A stretch of 48,812 bases of DNA. Origin: an uncultured Holophagaceae bacterium (lineage in GTDB: Bacteria > Acidobacteriota > Holophagae > Holophagales > Holophagaceae). Below the pieces are notes generated by a model. The model saw only the letters and a list, made by a program, of their open reading frames with translations. It was not told the DNA's origin and did not search any database. A program made the translations under genes and the position numbers. Shown one piece after another: positions 26,888 to 34,427 of this stretch (its first letter is position 1; each line of letters starts with the position of its first letter). Location: the NCBI GenBank assembly GCA_903840385.1, contig CAIMFT010000125.1, positions 1 through 48,812 on the forward strand, given 5' to 3'.

Positions 26888-27518
26888 GGCGGAGGCTCTC
26901 CAGGATGCGCATGAAGTCAGGCTTGCCCTTCGCGACGGGCGCTGCGTCGCCAGTCAGCTTGAGGAACCAGGTGTTGCCGTCCGGGGCGGAGATGTAGCCC
27001 GCCACCATGCGGCTCTGGGCCTTGCCCTCGCTGGTGAAGTCATAGACGTTGACCACCCCGGCGCGGGTCTTGAGCGTGGCCCGGGCCTTGGCTAGGGCGG
27101 CCTCGTCCAGGGGCGGCAGGCTGATCTGGCCGCGCCAGCGGTTCACATTGGCCAGCTCCCCGCCAGCGGGACCCGGCAGGACCACCACGGTGGCCTCCAC
27201 GCGGCCCTGGAGGGGGGTCTTGAAGGTGGCAAAGCGCATGCCCTCGCCGGGTGTCTCACTCCAGCCGGTCGGCAGGGTCCATTTGAGGGGGCTGCCAGCA
27301 AACTGTGGGGTGGGTGCGCCCTGGCCAGCCTGGGGCGGCATGGTGCCGGGGACCTGGGCCATGGGGGCAGGGGGCGCAGCCTCCTTGGGTACCCGGTAGT
27401 GACTCACCCCGTCGCGCTGGCAGCCCAGGGCGCCCAGGAGCAGGACAGTCCCGGCCAGGAGAAGGGGGCCCCGTGCGGAGGGGCCAGAACAAATGGGAGA
27501 TTGGTTTGGTTTCTGCAA
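26880..27518 (-). CDS. predicted lipoprotein of unknown function, first gene of the cytochrome c maturation operon
   Basis: A 212-residue protein with a signal peptide and lipobox LLLGALGC, so it is probably a lipid-anchored envelope protein. A proline-rich linker leads to a compact domain beginning LKWTLPTGWSETPGEGMRFATFKTP. I recall similar unassigned proteins near CcsA/ResB genes in other phyla, but the role is not known to me. It overlaps resB by 8 bases. The best start is TTG at 27518 with GAGG about 8 bases upstream; no in-frame ATG suits the signal peptide. A role in cytochrome maturation is inferred only from position. Confidence 0.75.
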   Translation of the reverse strand: MQKPNQSPICSGPSARGPLLLAGTVLLLGALGCQRDGVSHYRVPKEAAPPAPMAQVPGTMPPQAGQGAPTPQFAGSPLKWTLPTGWSETPGEGMRFATFKTPLQGRVEATVVVLPGPAGGELANVNRWRGQISLPPLDEAALAKARATLKTRAGVVNVYDFTSEGKAQSRMVAGYISAPDGNTWFLKLTGDAAPVAKGKPDFMRILESLRLD

Positions 27519-27661
27519 GGCGGGTTCCTCGGTGACACAACAGGATATCGGACCTTACGTCTAGGCGGTAGGTCGAATTTGTAGAGCATCTTATAGACCC
27601 AAAGGATTAAACGTATTTTTTATGTCAATGACCCCTCGGCCAGGGGGTTGCCAGAATCCCC
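27519..27661. promoter_or_regulatory. AT-rich divergent promoter region
   Basis: This gap separates the cytochrome maturation operon (leftward) from the SpoU methyltransferase gene (rightward). It is clearly AT-richer than the genes around it, with TTATAG (27591-27596), TATTTT (27614-27619) and a run of T. No hexamer pair is convincing enough to name single boxes. Confidence 0.4.
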
Positions 27662-28459
27662 ATGTACCCTGGTGCCATGGACAATTACGACCCCTGGGAA
27701 CCCTATCGGGACCTGCGCTTTGCAGGGACCCGGGACGTACCGGGGCAGGGCCCCTGCTTCATCGCCGAGGGGCGGATCCTGGTCGAGGACCTGCTGGCCG
27801 CAGGCCGGGCCGGACGGATGAAGGTCCTCTCCGTGGCCGCCACCACCCCTGCTGCTCCGGCTGTGCGGGAGCTCCTACCCTCGGGTACGGAGCTGCTGGT
27901 GGCAACCGCCGCCGAGCTGAGCGCCCTCGCCGGCTTTCCCTTCCATCGGGGTCTGCTGGCCTGCGCTGCAGTGCCAGAACCCCCGCCGGAGCAGGACCTC
28001 GTCAACGTCCATCGGCTGCTGGTGCTGCCCCGCCTCCACGACACCGAGAACCTGGGCCTGCTGCTCCGCAGCGCCGCGGCCCTAGGGCTGGACGGCGTGC
28101 TGGCGGGCCCCGGACCGGGGCTCTGGACCCGGCGCACCGTGCGGGTGTCCATGGGGGCGGTGTGGCGCATCCCCGTGTGGCGCACGGAGGATCCCTGGTC
28201 GGCCCTGGCGCACTGGAAGGCCGCCGAGGCTGGCTCCGAGGTGGTGGCAGCCGCCCTGGCGCAGGAGGCGTTGGATGCCCGCTCGTGGGTGCCCGGGCCC
28301 CGCTGTGCCCTGGTCATGGGCCCCGAGGACACCGGCCTGGAGCCAGCGCAGCTGGCCCACTGCGACCACAGCGTGGCCATCGCAATGGCCTCCGGCATGG
28401 ACAGCCTCAACGTAGCGGCCGCAGGGGCCATCCTCATGTTCCGAATGGTCGGGGGCTGA
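27662..28459 (+). CDS. SpoU-family RNA 2'-O-methyltransferase
   Basis: A 265-residue TrmH/RlmB-like SPOUT methyltransferase. The N-terminal substrate part contains FIAEGRILVEDLL. The catalytic domain shows LVLPRLHDTENLGLLLRSAAALGLDGVL, ALVMGPEDTGLEP and the knot motif VAIAMASGMDSLNVAAAGAILMF, which bind SAM and the ribose. Which rRNA or tRNA nucleotide is modified cannot be told. Two in-frame starts are possible, ATG at 27662 and ATG at 27677; neither has a strong ribosome binding site. Confidence 0.88.
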   Translation: MYPGAMDNYDPWEPYRDLRFAGTRDVPGQGPCFIAEGRILVEDLLAAGRAGRMKVLSVAATTPAAPAVRELLPSGTELLVATAAELSALAGFPFHRGLLACAAVPEPPPEQDLVNVHRLLVLPRLHDTENLGLLLRSAAALGLDGVLAGPGPGLWTRRTVRVSMGAVWRIPVWRTEDPWSALAHWKAAEAGSEVVAAALAQEALDARSWVPGPRCALVMGPEDTGLEPAQLAHCDHSVAIAMASGMDSLNVAAAGAILMFRMVGG

Positions 28460-28572
28460 GGGCTGAAACAATGTGTTCCTACACCAAAATGATGCCCCTT
28501 GGTGCAATTGTGGATTGGATTCCGGTGCCTACCCTCAGTTGCTGAGGCAGTCAGCCTGCGGAGTATTGATCC

Positions 28573-28803
28573 ATGGCCCAAGCTGGAGCACCGATGGACA
28601 TGCTGGAGAATCCAAGGACCCTATGGCCGCAGAAGGCGTCCTTCCAGATGCCTGCAGCCCTGCAGGAGCTTCTGGACTCCTTCGTGGAGTTCGAGCCTGA
28701 GTCTTGCCTCTTGGACTTGGCTGACAGTGAGGAAGGGGCTGACGGGCACCCCCCAGCACCCGCACCCCTGGTCCCCTTGACCCGAAGGCCGCGCAGCGCC
28801 TGA
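28573..28803 (+). CDS. possible small protein, unrecognised
   Basis: A 76-codon frame with an acidic middle part (LLDSFVEFEPESCLLDLADSEEGADG) and a proline-rich end. GGAG lies 9 bases before the ATG. Third-position GC is moderate, lower than in neighbouring genes. I recognise no family. It may be a real small gene, a remnant, or chance. Confidence 0.25.
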   Translation: MAQAGAPMDMLENPRTLWPQKASFQMPAALQELLDSFVEFEPESCLLDLADSEEGADGHPPAPAPLVPLTRRPRSA

Positions 28804-28941
28804 GCGCAGCCCAGGGTTGCTGCGCCAGCGGCTGTCGCAAGGCGCAGGATGGGGGGCCGCGGATCGGCGTCCGGAGGCTCAGAACGGTTGCGCTTCAGTG
28901 CCAGCCCCTTCGTCATTACGAGGACAGCCGAGCATCGGTAA

Positions 28942-28970
28942 TTGTCTAGATTTTCCTCAGACACTGTATG
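28942..28970 (+). promoter_or_regulatory. candidate promoter of the kinase/regulator pair
   Basis: TTGTCT (28942-28947) and TGTATG (28965-28970) are separated by 17 bases in the AT-richest part of the gap. The -35 match is fair and the -10 match weak. Confidence 0.3.
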
Positions 28971-29080
28971 GCTTGGGTGGTGTGACGATACACGGGAACC
29001 CCTTCCCAAAGACTCCCCATGGCCATCGCATCCACGTCTGAACCCGCACCCCTCGGTGAGCCAGCCCCGGGAGGCGGGCC

Positions 29081-30496
29081 ATGATCGGGCAAGCAGGCGC
29101 TACGGCCTTGCTGCTCCTGGGCCTGATCTGCGTGATCATGCCCGCCGTGACCTGGGTGATCCTGGCGCGGCAGCACTCTCCTGTGGTCGCCCTCTGGTGT
29201 GTGGGGTACCTGCTCTGTGCCAGTGGGCTGGTCCTGATTGGATTCAGGGGGGCTGTTCCCAGCTGGGCCAGCTTCCCAGTGGCCAACATTCTGGGCTTTA
29301 CGGGCCTGCTTCTCTCCATCCAGGCGTTGCGCTTGGATGCGGGGACGCCCTGGCGGCCTGGGTGGATGCTGGTGGCATGCCTGGTCTACCTGCTGACCTA
29401 CAAGGCCCTGTGGCTTGGGATTGAGAAGCCTGCGCTGCGTGTCTGCTTCGTCTCCCTCACCTGCCTGATCCTGCTGACCCAGGTGGCGATGCTGGCCTGG
29501 CGCATCGCTCAGCGCGAACAGAGCACGGCCGCCAAGGCCATCGCTGGATCCTACCTGTTCATGGCGATGACCATGGTTGTCCGGTTGGCGGGCTTGGCCT
29601 GGCTAGGGGGTGCGGCCTCGCCCCACCCCCTGCTGAGGATCGTCATGACGATTGCAGCGGGCGTGCTGCCAGCGATCGTGGCCAATGTGGGCTTCATCGG
29701 CCTCGCCCTGGAGCGGTCGCTTCGGCAGCAGGTGGAAGCTGCCGCCAGCCAAGCCCGACTGGAGGAGCGCCAGCTCCTCGGCAACGAGATCGCCCATCTG
29801 GATCGCCAGCGAGGCTTCGGCCTGGTGGCGGCCTCCCTGGCCCACGAGCTGAACCAGCCCCTCACGGCCATCCTGGCCAGTGCCCAGGCAGCCCAGCGGG
29901 GCATCGCCGCAGACCGCCTGGCTCCGGCCGAGAGCCTCGAGCTGCTGGACAAGGTCGTCTCGAACACCCGCCGCATCTCCAGCATCAGCGAGCGCATCCG
30001 CAGCTTCATCCGTCCGACCGTGGCGGACGCGGGTCCCGTGGATCTGGAAAAGATCACGGGGGAGATGCTGGACCTCCTGAAGGTGGACCTTCGCCGCCTG
30101 GGCATCCGGGTGGTCTTCTCCAAGCCAGCGCTACCGATCCTTGTGTCGGGGGATGCGGTCCAGCTGTCGCAGGTGGTGCTGAATGTCCTGCGGAATGCCG
30201 TCGATGCGGTACAGCTGGTCCCGGACCGGTCAATCCACATCCAGGTGACCCGGTCTGCCGGCGAGGCGGTCCTGGGTATTCGCGACATGGGGCCGGGCCT
30301 TGACCCCGGCCTGGCCGAACAGATTGGGACGCCCTACTTCACCACCAAGGAAAAGGGCTTGGGGATGGGTCTTTCCATCTCCACCGCCATCTTGCGCCAG
30401 CACAAGGGGAGCCTGGTCCTCCGCAATGCCCAGGGGGGCGGGGCCTGCGTCGACATTCGGCTGCCTATCCTGGCCGCCGGGGGAGCACTGGCATGA
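29081..30496 (+). CDS. membrane sensor histidine kinase (FixL/MifS-like)
   Basis: A 471-residue kinase. About six or seven hydrophobic helices fill residues 5-210 without a large extracytoplasmic loop, so sensing is probably within the membrane. A short coiled coil leads to the kinase core: H255 in SLAHELNQPLTAI, the N box NVLRNAVDAV, DMGPGLDPG, and GLGMGLSIS. The H-box type (ELNQPL) is that of FixL/DctB kinases. GGGAGG precedes the ATG by 6 bases. The response regulator starts within its stop codon (ATGA), so the two form a pair. Confidence 0.93.
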   Translation: MIGQAGATALLLLGLICVIMPAVTWVILARQHSPVVALWCVGYLLCASGLVLIGFRGAVPSWASFPVANILGFTGLLLSIQALRLDAGTPWRPGWMLVACLVYLLTYKALWLGIEKPALRVCFVSLTCLILLTQVAMLAWRIAQREQSTAAKAIAGSYLFMAMTMVVRLAGLAWLGGAASPHPLLRIVMTIAAGVLPAIVANVGFIGLALERSLRQQVEAAASQARLEERQLLGNEIAHLDRQRGFGLVAASLAHELNQPLTAILASAQAAQRGIAADRLAPAESLELLDKVVSNTRRISSISERIRSFIRPTVADAGPVDLEKITGEMLDLLKVDLRRLGIRVVFSKPALPILVSGDAVQLSQVVLNVLRNAVDAVQLVPDRSIHIQVTRSAGEAVLGIRDMGPGLDPGLAEQIGTPYFTTKEKGLGMGLSISTAILRQHKGSLVLRNAQGGGACVDIRLPILAAGGALA

Positions 30497-31185
30497 CTCC
30501 TGGGCTGGCTGCGTCCTGGGCCAACGCTGAGCTGCGGAAGCAGCCAGGCAGGCAACACTCTGAGCGCAGCCACCGGGGCCGCGTCATCCTCATTGACGAT
30601 GACCTCGAGATCCTGGCGGCGCTTTCCTACCTCATCGAGCTCGAGGGGTATGTCTGCGAGACCTTCTCTTCGGCCCTGGACTACCTGGGGCAGCTTGCGC
30701 TCCCGCGAACCAGACCCCCTGGACCCTGCTGCGTCCTGGTGGACGTGATGATGCCGGACCTGGATGGCCTGGAGGCCCAGCGGCGACTGGCCGCCCTCGA
30801 TGACACGCCGCTGCTCTTGATGAGCGGAGCCAGCGGGGTCCACGAGGCGGTCACGGCCTTCCGCGCCGGTGCCCTCGACTTCCTCATCAAGCCCCTGGAG
30901 GCCGAGACCCTGCTGTTGGCTGTGGAGAAGGCCCTCGCCGTGAGCCGCGAGCGCCAGTCCATCCAGGCGCGGAGCCTGGCCCTGACCCATCGGCTCGTGG
31001 CCCTGACCAACCGAGAGCACGATGTCGCGATCCGCGTGGCCAGGGGTGACCTCAATCGGGTGATCGCCAAGGATCTGCGCCTCGCCCTGCGTACGGTCAA
31101 GCTCTACCGCCAGCGGGCCATGGAGAAGCTGGAAGCCCGCAGCACCGCGGACCTCATCCGGGTGCTGCAGGAAGCGGCGCTCTGA
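30493..31185 (+). CDS. FixJ-like response regulator
   Basis: A 230-residue two-domain regulator. After a 30-residue basic leader, the receiver has LIDDD, phosphoacceptor D84 in VLVDVMMPDLDG, and K133 in FLIKPLE. The C-terminal LuxR/FixJ-type helix-turn-helix reads LTNREHDVAIRVARGDLNRVIAKDLRLALRTVKLYRQRAMEKL. It should bind DNA as a dimer once phosphorylated by the kinase encoded directly upstream. The target genes are not evident; no autoregulatory palindrome was found. Its 3' end faces the thioredoxin-like gene, 4 bases away. Confidence 0.92.
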   Translation: MTPGLAASWANAELRKQPGRQHSERSHRGRVILIDDDLEILAALSYLIELEGYVCETFSSALDYLGQLALPRTRPPGPCCVLVDVMMPDLDGLEAQRRLAALDDTPLLLMSGASGVHEAVTAFRAGALDFLIKPLEAETLLLAVEKALAVSRERQSIQARSLALTHRLVALTNREHDVAIRVARGDLNRVIAKDLRLALRTVKLYRQRAMEKLEARSTADLIRVLQEAAL

Positions 31186-31189
31186 ACGG

Positions 31190-31759
31190 TCAGGGCTCGC
31201 AGCTGGCGGCGATGTCGATGAGCCGGGTCAGCTCCCGGATGACTTCCCGGCGGTTGCCGTCAGCTTCGTAGAGGGCCGCCACCTTCTTGCGGGCGGCACC
31301 CACATCCCCGCAGGCCTTGCCCCGGCTGATGAGCTCCCGGCAGGCCTCGGGCATGGGCCCCCAGCTCCCGCACTCCACGAAGCGGTCGCTGAGGAAGATG
31401 AGCTTGGGGATGGCCTCGCCACCGTTGGTGAGGAAGCGCACGAAGACCTCCGGGTGCTGCTCTCGGCTGATGTAGCGCACGGCGAGAGCCGGGGCGGCCT
31501 CCGCCAGGCGCTGCAGCACCGGCACGTGGCGCACCACGTCGCCGCACCAGTCCTCGGCGATGGCCACCACGTGGACGGGCCGGGGCAGGGCCCCCAGGAA
31601 GCCCAGCACCGGGGCCTCCAGCACCAGGGCCTGGCGGAGGGCCTCCATCTTGTCCCGCAGCTCCGGCGACTCCGCCACGGTCAGCCAGGCCGAATACTCC
31701 AGGCCAGACTCGAAGACAGCCTTCCAGTCAATGACAGCCAGCGTGGCAGGACGAGGCAT
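31190..31759 (-). CDS. thioredoxin-like family protein with a single active-site cysteine
   Basis: A 189-residue protein with a thioredoxin fold of the PF14595-like group. After an N-terminal helical part (about 1-60) comes the strand VHVVAIAEDWCGDVVRHVPVLQRLAE; the active site is W-C-G-D, so the second cysteine of CXXC is absent. The cis-proline loop follows (GEAIPKLIFLSDRF). It may be a monothiol reductant or a non-redox chaperone-like protein; function is unknown. It lies tail to tail with the response regulator gene. Confidence 0.82.
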   Translation of the reverse strand: MPRPATLAVIDWKAVFESGLEYSAWLTVAESPELRDKMEALRQALVLEAPVLGFLGALPRPVHVVAIAEDWCGDVVRHVPVLQRLAEAAPALAVRYISREQHPEVFVRFLTNGGEAIPKLIFLSDRFVECGSWGPMPEACRELISRGKACGDVGAARKKVAALYEADGNRREVIRELTRLIDIAASCEP

Positions 31760-31823
31760 GGGGACTCCGTGGCAAGGTGCACATCATGTTGAGGAACATC
31801 GTTGGCTAAGTACCAGAGCAACC

Positions 31824-31954
31824 ACTCTCGCAGAGATAAGGATGAGGTAGGGGAGGGGCGCAGAGGCCCTTGTGTTACACCCTGGCGATTGGGTGCCTGG
31901 GGCAGGTGGGTGTCAGTGCAACCCTCTGCGAATCTCTGCATTCTCTGCGAGAGT
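31824..31954. repeat. inverted repeat pair of an intergenic repeat family (ACTCTCGCAGAGA)
   Basis: ACTCTCGCAGAGA (31824-31836) and its complement TCTCTGCGAGAGT (31942-31954) are perfect over 13 bases and 17 of 19 over a longer span. They enclose 105 bases with further TCTCTGC units near 31924-31950. The right arm overlaps the end of the DUF1295 gene. Confidence 0.8.
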
Positions 31955-32716
31955 CGTTCCCCTTCTCCACAAACGAGGGAGGAGGAAGCCGCTGCGGGCT
32001 TTATAGGCTGCCCAGCCGGGATGGCGGGCCATGCGGGCCTCCATCAGGACCATGCCCGGAAGGAACACCAGGCCCCACACCCAGGCCAGCACCACCCAGG
32101 GCAGCCAGTGGCGGGCCAGCAGGGCGTAGGCGGCGTAGAGCAGCATCTCGCCCAGGTAGTTGGGGTGGCGCATCCGGGCGAAGAGGCCGTCCGTGATGAG
32201 TCCGGGGCTCCGCGCCAGGGCCGCGTGCTTCTGGGCGTCCGCCGCCAGCATGAGGGCCAGGCCCAGGGTGTGGAGGGCCACGGCCAGGGCCAGGAAGCCC
32301 GGCGAGGGCACAGGCCTGGGTCCCAGGATGGGCGTCACCACCAGCACCGGGGCGAGCCAGTAGGGCCCCAATACCCCCAGCCAGGTGAGGAGGCCGCCGG
32401 CCCAGGTGACCCGCACCTCCCAGCGGGCGTCCCGAAAGGTGGCGTGCTTGAGCAGCCAGCAGAGGCCGTAGGTGCCGTGGAGCGCCAGGTAGGTCCAGGC
32501 CTCGGCGCTCCAGTTCCCGCAGACCGCCATGAGGCCCAGGACAAAGGGGCCGGTGCCGCCCTTCTGCAGGTTGATGAGCGTAGCCAGCTTCCAAGGCCGG
32601 GGACCGCCGAGGGCGTCCTGGCTGAGGCTGGTGGCGAGCGCCTGAAGGCGCCGGGCCCAGGCGGGGGCGGTGGCCGAATGTTCGGCGGATGCCTGGGGCT
32701 GGGTCTGGGCGGCCAT
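31913..32716 (-). CDS. DUF1295/isoprenylcysteine methyltransferase-like membrane protein
   Basis: A 267-residue polytopic membrane protein. The C-terminal half has the hallmark GLFARMRHPNYLGEMLLYAAYALLA of the isoprenylcysteine methyltransferase / steroid 5-alpha reductase-like group, followed by hydrophobic segments and the EARMARHPGWAAYKARSGFLLP ending. It probably acts on a lipid-like substrate with SAM or NAD(P)H; the substrate is unknown. The start is uncertain: ATG at 32716 or ATG at 32752. The last dozen residues (LAENAEIRRGLH) are encoded by the intergenic repeat, so the gene's original end may have been replaced. Confidence 0.8.
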   Translation of the reverse strand: MAAQTQPQASAEHSATAPAWARRLQALATSLSQDALGGPRPWKLATLINLQKGGTGPFVLGLMAVCGNWSAEAWTYLALHGTYGLCWLLKHATFRDARWEVRVTWAGGLLTWLGVLGPYWLAPVLVVTPILGPRPVPSPGFLALAVALHTLGLALMLAADAQKHAALARSPGLITDGLFARMRHPNYLGEMLLYAAYALLARHWLPWVVLAWVWGLVFLPGMVLMEARMARHPGWAAYKARSGFLLPRLWRRGTTLAENAEIRRGLH

Positions 32717-32781
32717 GCTCCATGATGCCGCCGGGATGAATTTTCTGTTCATCAGGGAATGATGGGAAGAAAAACCACCCA

Positions 32782-32823
32782 CCGCAGACGTCATGCCCCA
32801 CCCCAGGGGCATGGCGTCTGCGG
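32782..32823. repeat. 18-bp inverted repeat (one mismatch) between divergent genes
   Basis: CCGCAGACGTCATGCCCC (32782-32799) and GGGGCATGGCGTCTGCGG (32806-32823) pair with one mismatch around a 6-base centre. No T-run follows, so it is not a typical terminator. It lies between the starts of the DUF1295 gene and the alcohol dehydrogenase gene, where it could be an operator or a leader hairpin. Confidence 0.85.
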
Positions 32824-32859
32824 CGAAAGAGCACTCCCGGCCAAGGGCTGCTAGGTCTA

Positions 32860-32874
32860 GACTGAGAATCAGTC
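32860..32874. promoter_or_regulatory. candidate operator palindrome before the alcohol dehydrogenase gene
   Basis: GACTGA-GAA-TCAGTC is a perfect palindrome with a 3-base centre, ending 5 bases before the ribosome binding site AAGGAG (32880-32885). Its place fits a repressor site. The regulator is unknown. Confidence 0.4.
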
Positions 32875-32890
32875 GCCCCAAGGAGCCTCC

Positions 32891-33934
32891 ATGACCCTCG
32901 CCAAAGCCTATGCCGTCAGTTCCCCCACCGCCGCCTTTGCCCCCTTCCAGGTCGAGCGCCGGGCCGTGGGTGCCCATGACGTCCAGATCGAGATCGCCTT
33001 CTGCGGCATCTGCCACTCGGACATTCACCAGGTTCGCGATGAGTGGGGCGGCTCCAAGTACCCCATGGTCCCCGGCCACGAGATCGTGGGGCGGGTCACC
33101 GCTGTGGGTGCGCATGTGACGAAGTTCCAGATCGGCGATCTGGCGGGTGTGGGCTGCATGGTGGACTCCTGCCGCACCTGCCCCAGCTGCGAGCGCCAGC
33201 TGGAGCAGTTCTGCCAGAAGGGCTCCGCCTTTACCTACAACGGCACCGAGATGGACCGGAAGACCCTCACCTACGGCGGCTACTCCGACAGCGTCGTGGT
33301 GGACGAAGCCTTCACCCTGAAGGTCTCCCCCAAGCTGGACCTGGCTGCTGCTGCGCCCCTGCTCTGTGCCGGCATAACCACCTACTCCCCCCTGCGCCGC
33401 TTCAAGACCAAGGCCGGCGACAAGGTGGGTGTGGTGGGCCTGGGCGGCCTGGGCCACATGGCCGTCAAGATTGCCGCCGCCATGGGCGCCGAGGTGACCA
33501 TGCTGAGCACCTCCCCCAGCAAGGAAGCCGATGCCCGGAGCCTCGGCGCCCACCACTTCGGCCTGACCTCTGACCCCGCCACCTTCAAGGCCCTGGCTGG
33601 GTCCTTCGACCTCATCATCGACACCATCAGCGCCCCCCACGACTACAACAAGTACCTGGGTCTGCTCCGCCTCGAGGGCGCCATGGTGCTGCTGGGTGTA
33701 CCCCCGGAGCCCACGCCTGTCGCTGCTGGCTCGCTGATCTTCGGCCACAAGGTGCTCACGGGCTCGCTCATCGGCGGCATCGCCGAGACCCAGGAGATGC
33801 TCGACTTCTGCGCCGAGCACGGCATCGTCTCGGACATCGAGCTGATCCCCGTCCAGCAGGTGGACCAGGCCTACGAGCGCATGCTCAAGAACGATGTCCG
33901 CTACCGCTTCGTGCTGGACATGAAGACGCTCTAG
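32891..33934 (+). CDS. zinc-dependent NAD(P) alcohol dehydrogenase (cinnamyl-alcohol/YahK type)
   Basis: A 347-residue medium-chain dehydrogenase. The catalytic zinc ligands are seen in FCGICHSDIH near 37-46 and PGHEIVGRV near 62-70. The structural zinc loop carries CRTCPSCERQLEQFC. The Rossmann motif is VGLGGLGHMAVKIA near 183-196, and YGGYSDSVVVDE is characteristic of the YahK/CAD branch, which reduces aldehydes with NADPH. AAGGAG 5 bases before the ATG is a strong ribosome binding site. A palindrome and a long inverted repeat lie upstream. Confidence 0.94.
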   Translation: MTLAKAYAVSSPTAAFAPFQVERRAVGAHDVQIEIAFCGICHSDIHQVRDEWGGSKYPMVPGHEIVGRVTAVGAHVTKFQIGDLAGVGCMVDSCRTCPSCERQLEQFCQKGSAFTYNGTEMDRKTLTYGGYSDSVVVDEAFTLKVSPKLDLAAAAPLLCAGITTYSPLRRFKTKAGDKVGVVGLGGLGHMAVKIAAAMGAEVTMLSTSPSKEADARSLGAHHFGLTSDPATFKALAGSFDLIIDTISAPHDYNKYLGLLRLEGAMVLLGVPPEPTPVAAGSLIFGHKVLTGSLIGGIAETQEMLDFCAEHGIVSDIELIPVQQVDQAYERMLKNDVRYRFVLDMKTL

Positions 33935-34010
33935 ATCACCCATTCTCGTTCGCAGTGGTCCAAGACAAAAAGCCTTGGTGGTGATTTTTCTTCTTTGAAT
34001 CCAAGAGGTG

Positions 34011-34424
34011 TCAGCCCCTCGTCGCTGGGGGGATGGCGTAGGTGCCGACGGCGTGGGCCACGGGGTCGGGGTTGCCTTCTGAGTAGATGGCAACCTCCCC
34101 GATGGCCAGGGTGCGGCCCACCTTCAGGAGGGTGCAGACGCCCAGGATGTCAGCGTCCGCCGAGGGCTTGCGCAGGAAGTTGATGGTCAGGCTGGTGGTC
34201 ACCGCCAGGGGCACGATGCCGATGCGGCCCAGGATCGCCACATACAGCGCCACATCCGCCACAAACATCATGACGGGCCCCGAGACGGTTCCGCCCGGGC
34301 GCAGCTCCGCGATGCCGATGGGATGCCGGACCGTGGCCGTGTCCTTCCCCACTGACTCGATGGTGCACTTGTTCTGGGGGAACTCGCTGGCCAGGAAGGC
34401 CGCCAGTGCTTCTTTCGTGACCAT
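34011..34424 (-). CDS. hotdog-fold thioesterase (PaaI-like)
   Basis: A 137-residue single hotdog domain, with ELRPGGTVSGPVMMFVADVALYVAILG as the central helix segment and TTSLTINFLRKP as the strand typical of PaaI-type acyl-CoA thioesterases. Such enzymes hydrolyse aryl- or acyl-CoA esters; the usual acidic residue on the helix is represented by D57 in VADVA. Substrate unknown. It starts 4 bases upstream of the end of... its stop is at the left; pyrC lies on its left-reading upstream side: transcription runs pyrC last, since the thioesterase stop is at 34011 and pyrC ends at 34428, three bases before the thioesterase ATG. Thus pyrC is the upstream gene and both share an operon. Confidence 0.87.
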   Translation of the reverse strand: MVTKEALAAFLASEFPQNKCTIESVGKDTATVRHPIGIAELRPGGTVSGPVMMFVADVALYVAILGRIGIVPLAVTTSLTINFLRKPSADADILGVCTLLKVGRTLAIGEVAIYSEGNPDPVAHAVGTYAIPPATRG

Positions 34425-34427
34425 GCC

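Larger units (their letters stand above)
28460..29080. other. 620-bp region with weak coding signal
   Basis: No recognised gene is found. A 76-codon frame (28573-28803) and a 21-codon frame (29019-29084) whose stop overlaps the kinase start are the only candidates. A small hairpin CCTCAG-TTG-CTGAGG lies near 28532-28546 without a T-run. Base use is less GC3-biased than in neighbouring genes, so part of it may be a decayed gene. Confidence 0.4.

Noticed and set aside
32753..34093. Extended minus-strand frame upstream of the DUF1295 gene, opposite the alcohol dehydrogenase
   Set aside because: The alcohol dehydrogenase on the plus strand is clear; the extension has no motif and crosses a hairpin and promoter region.
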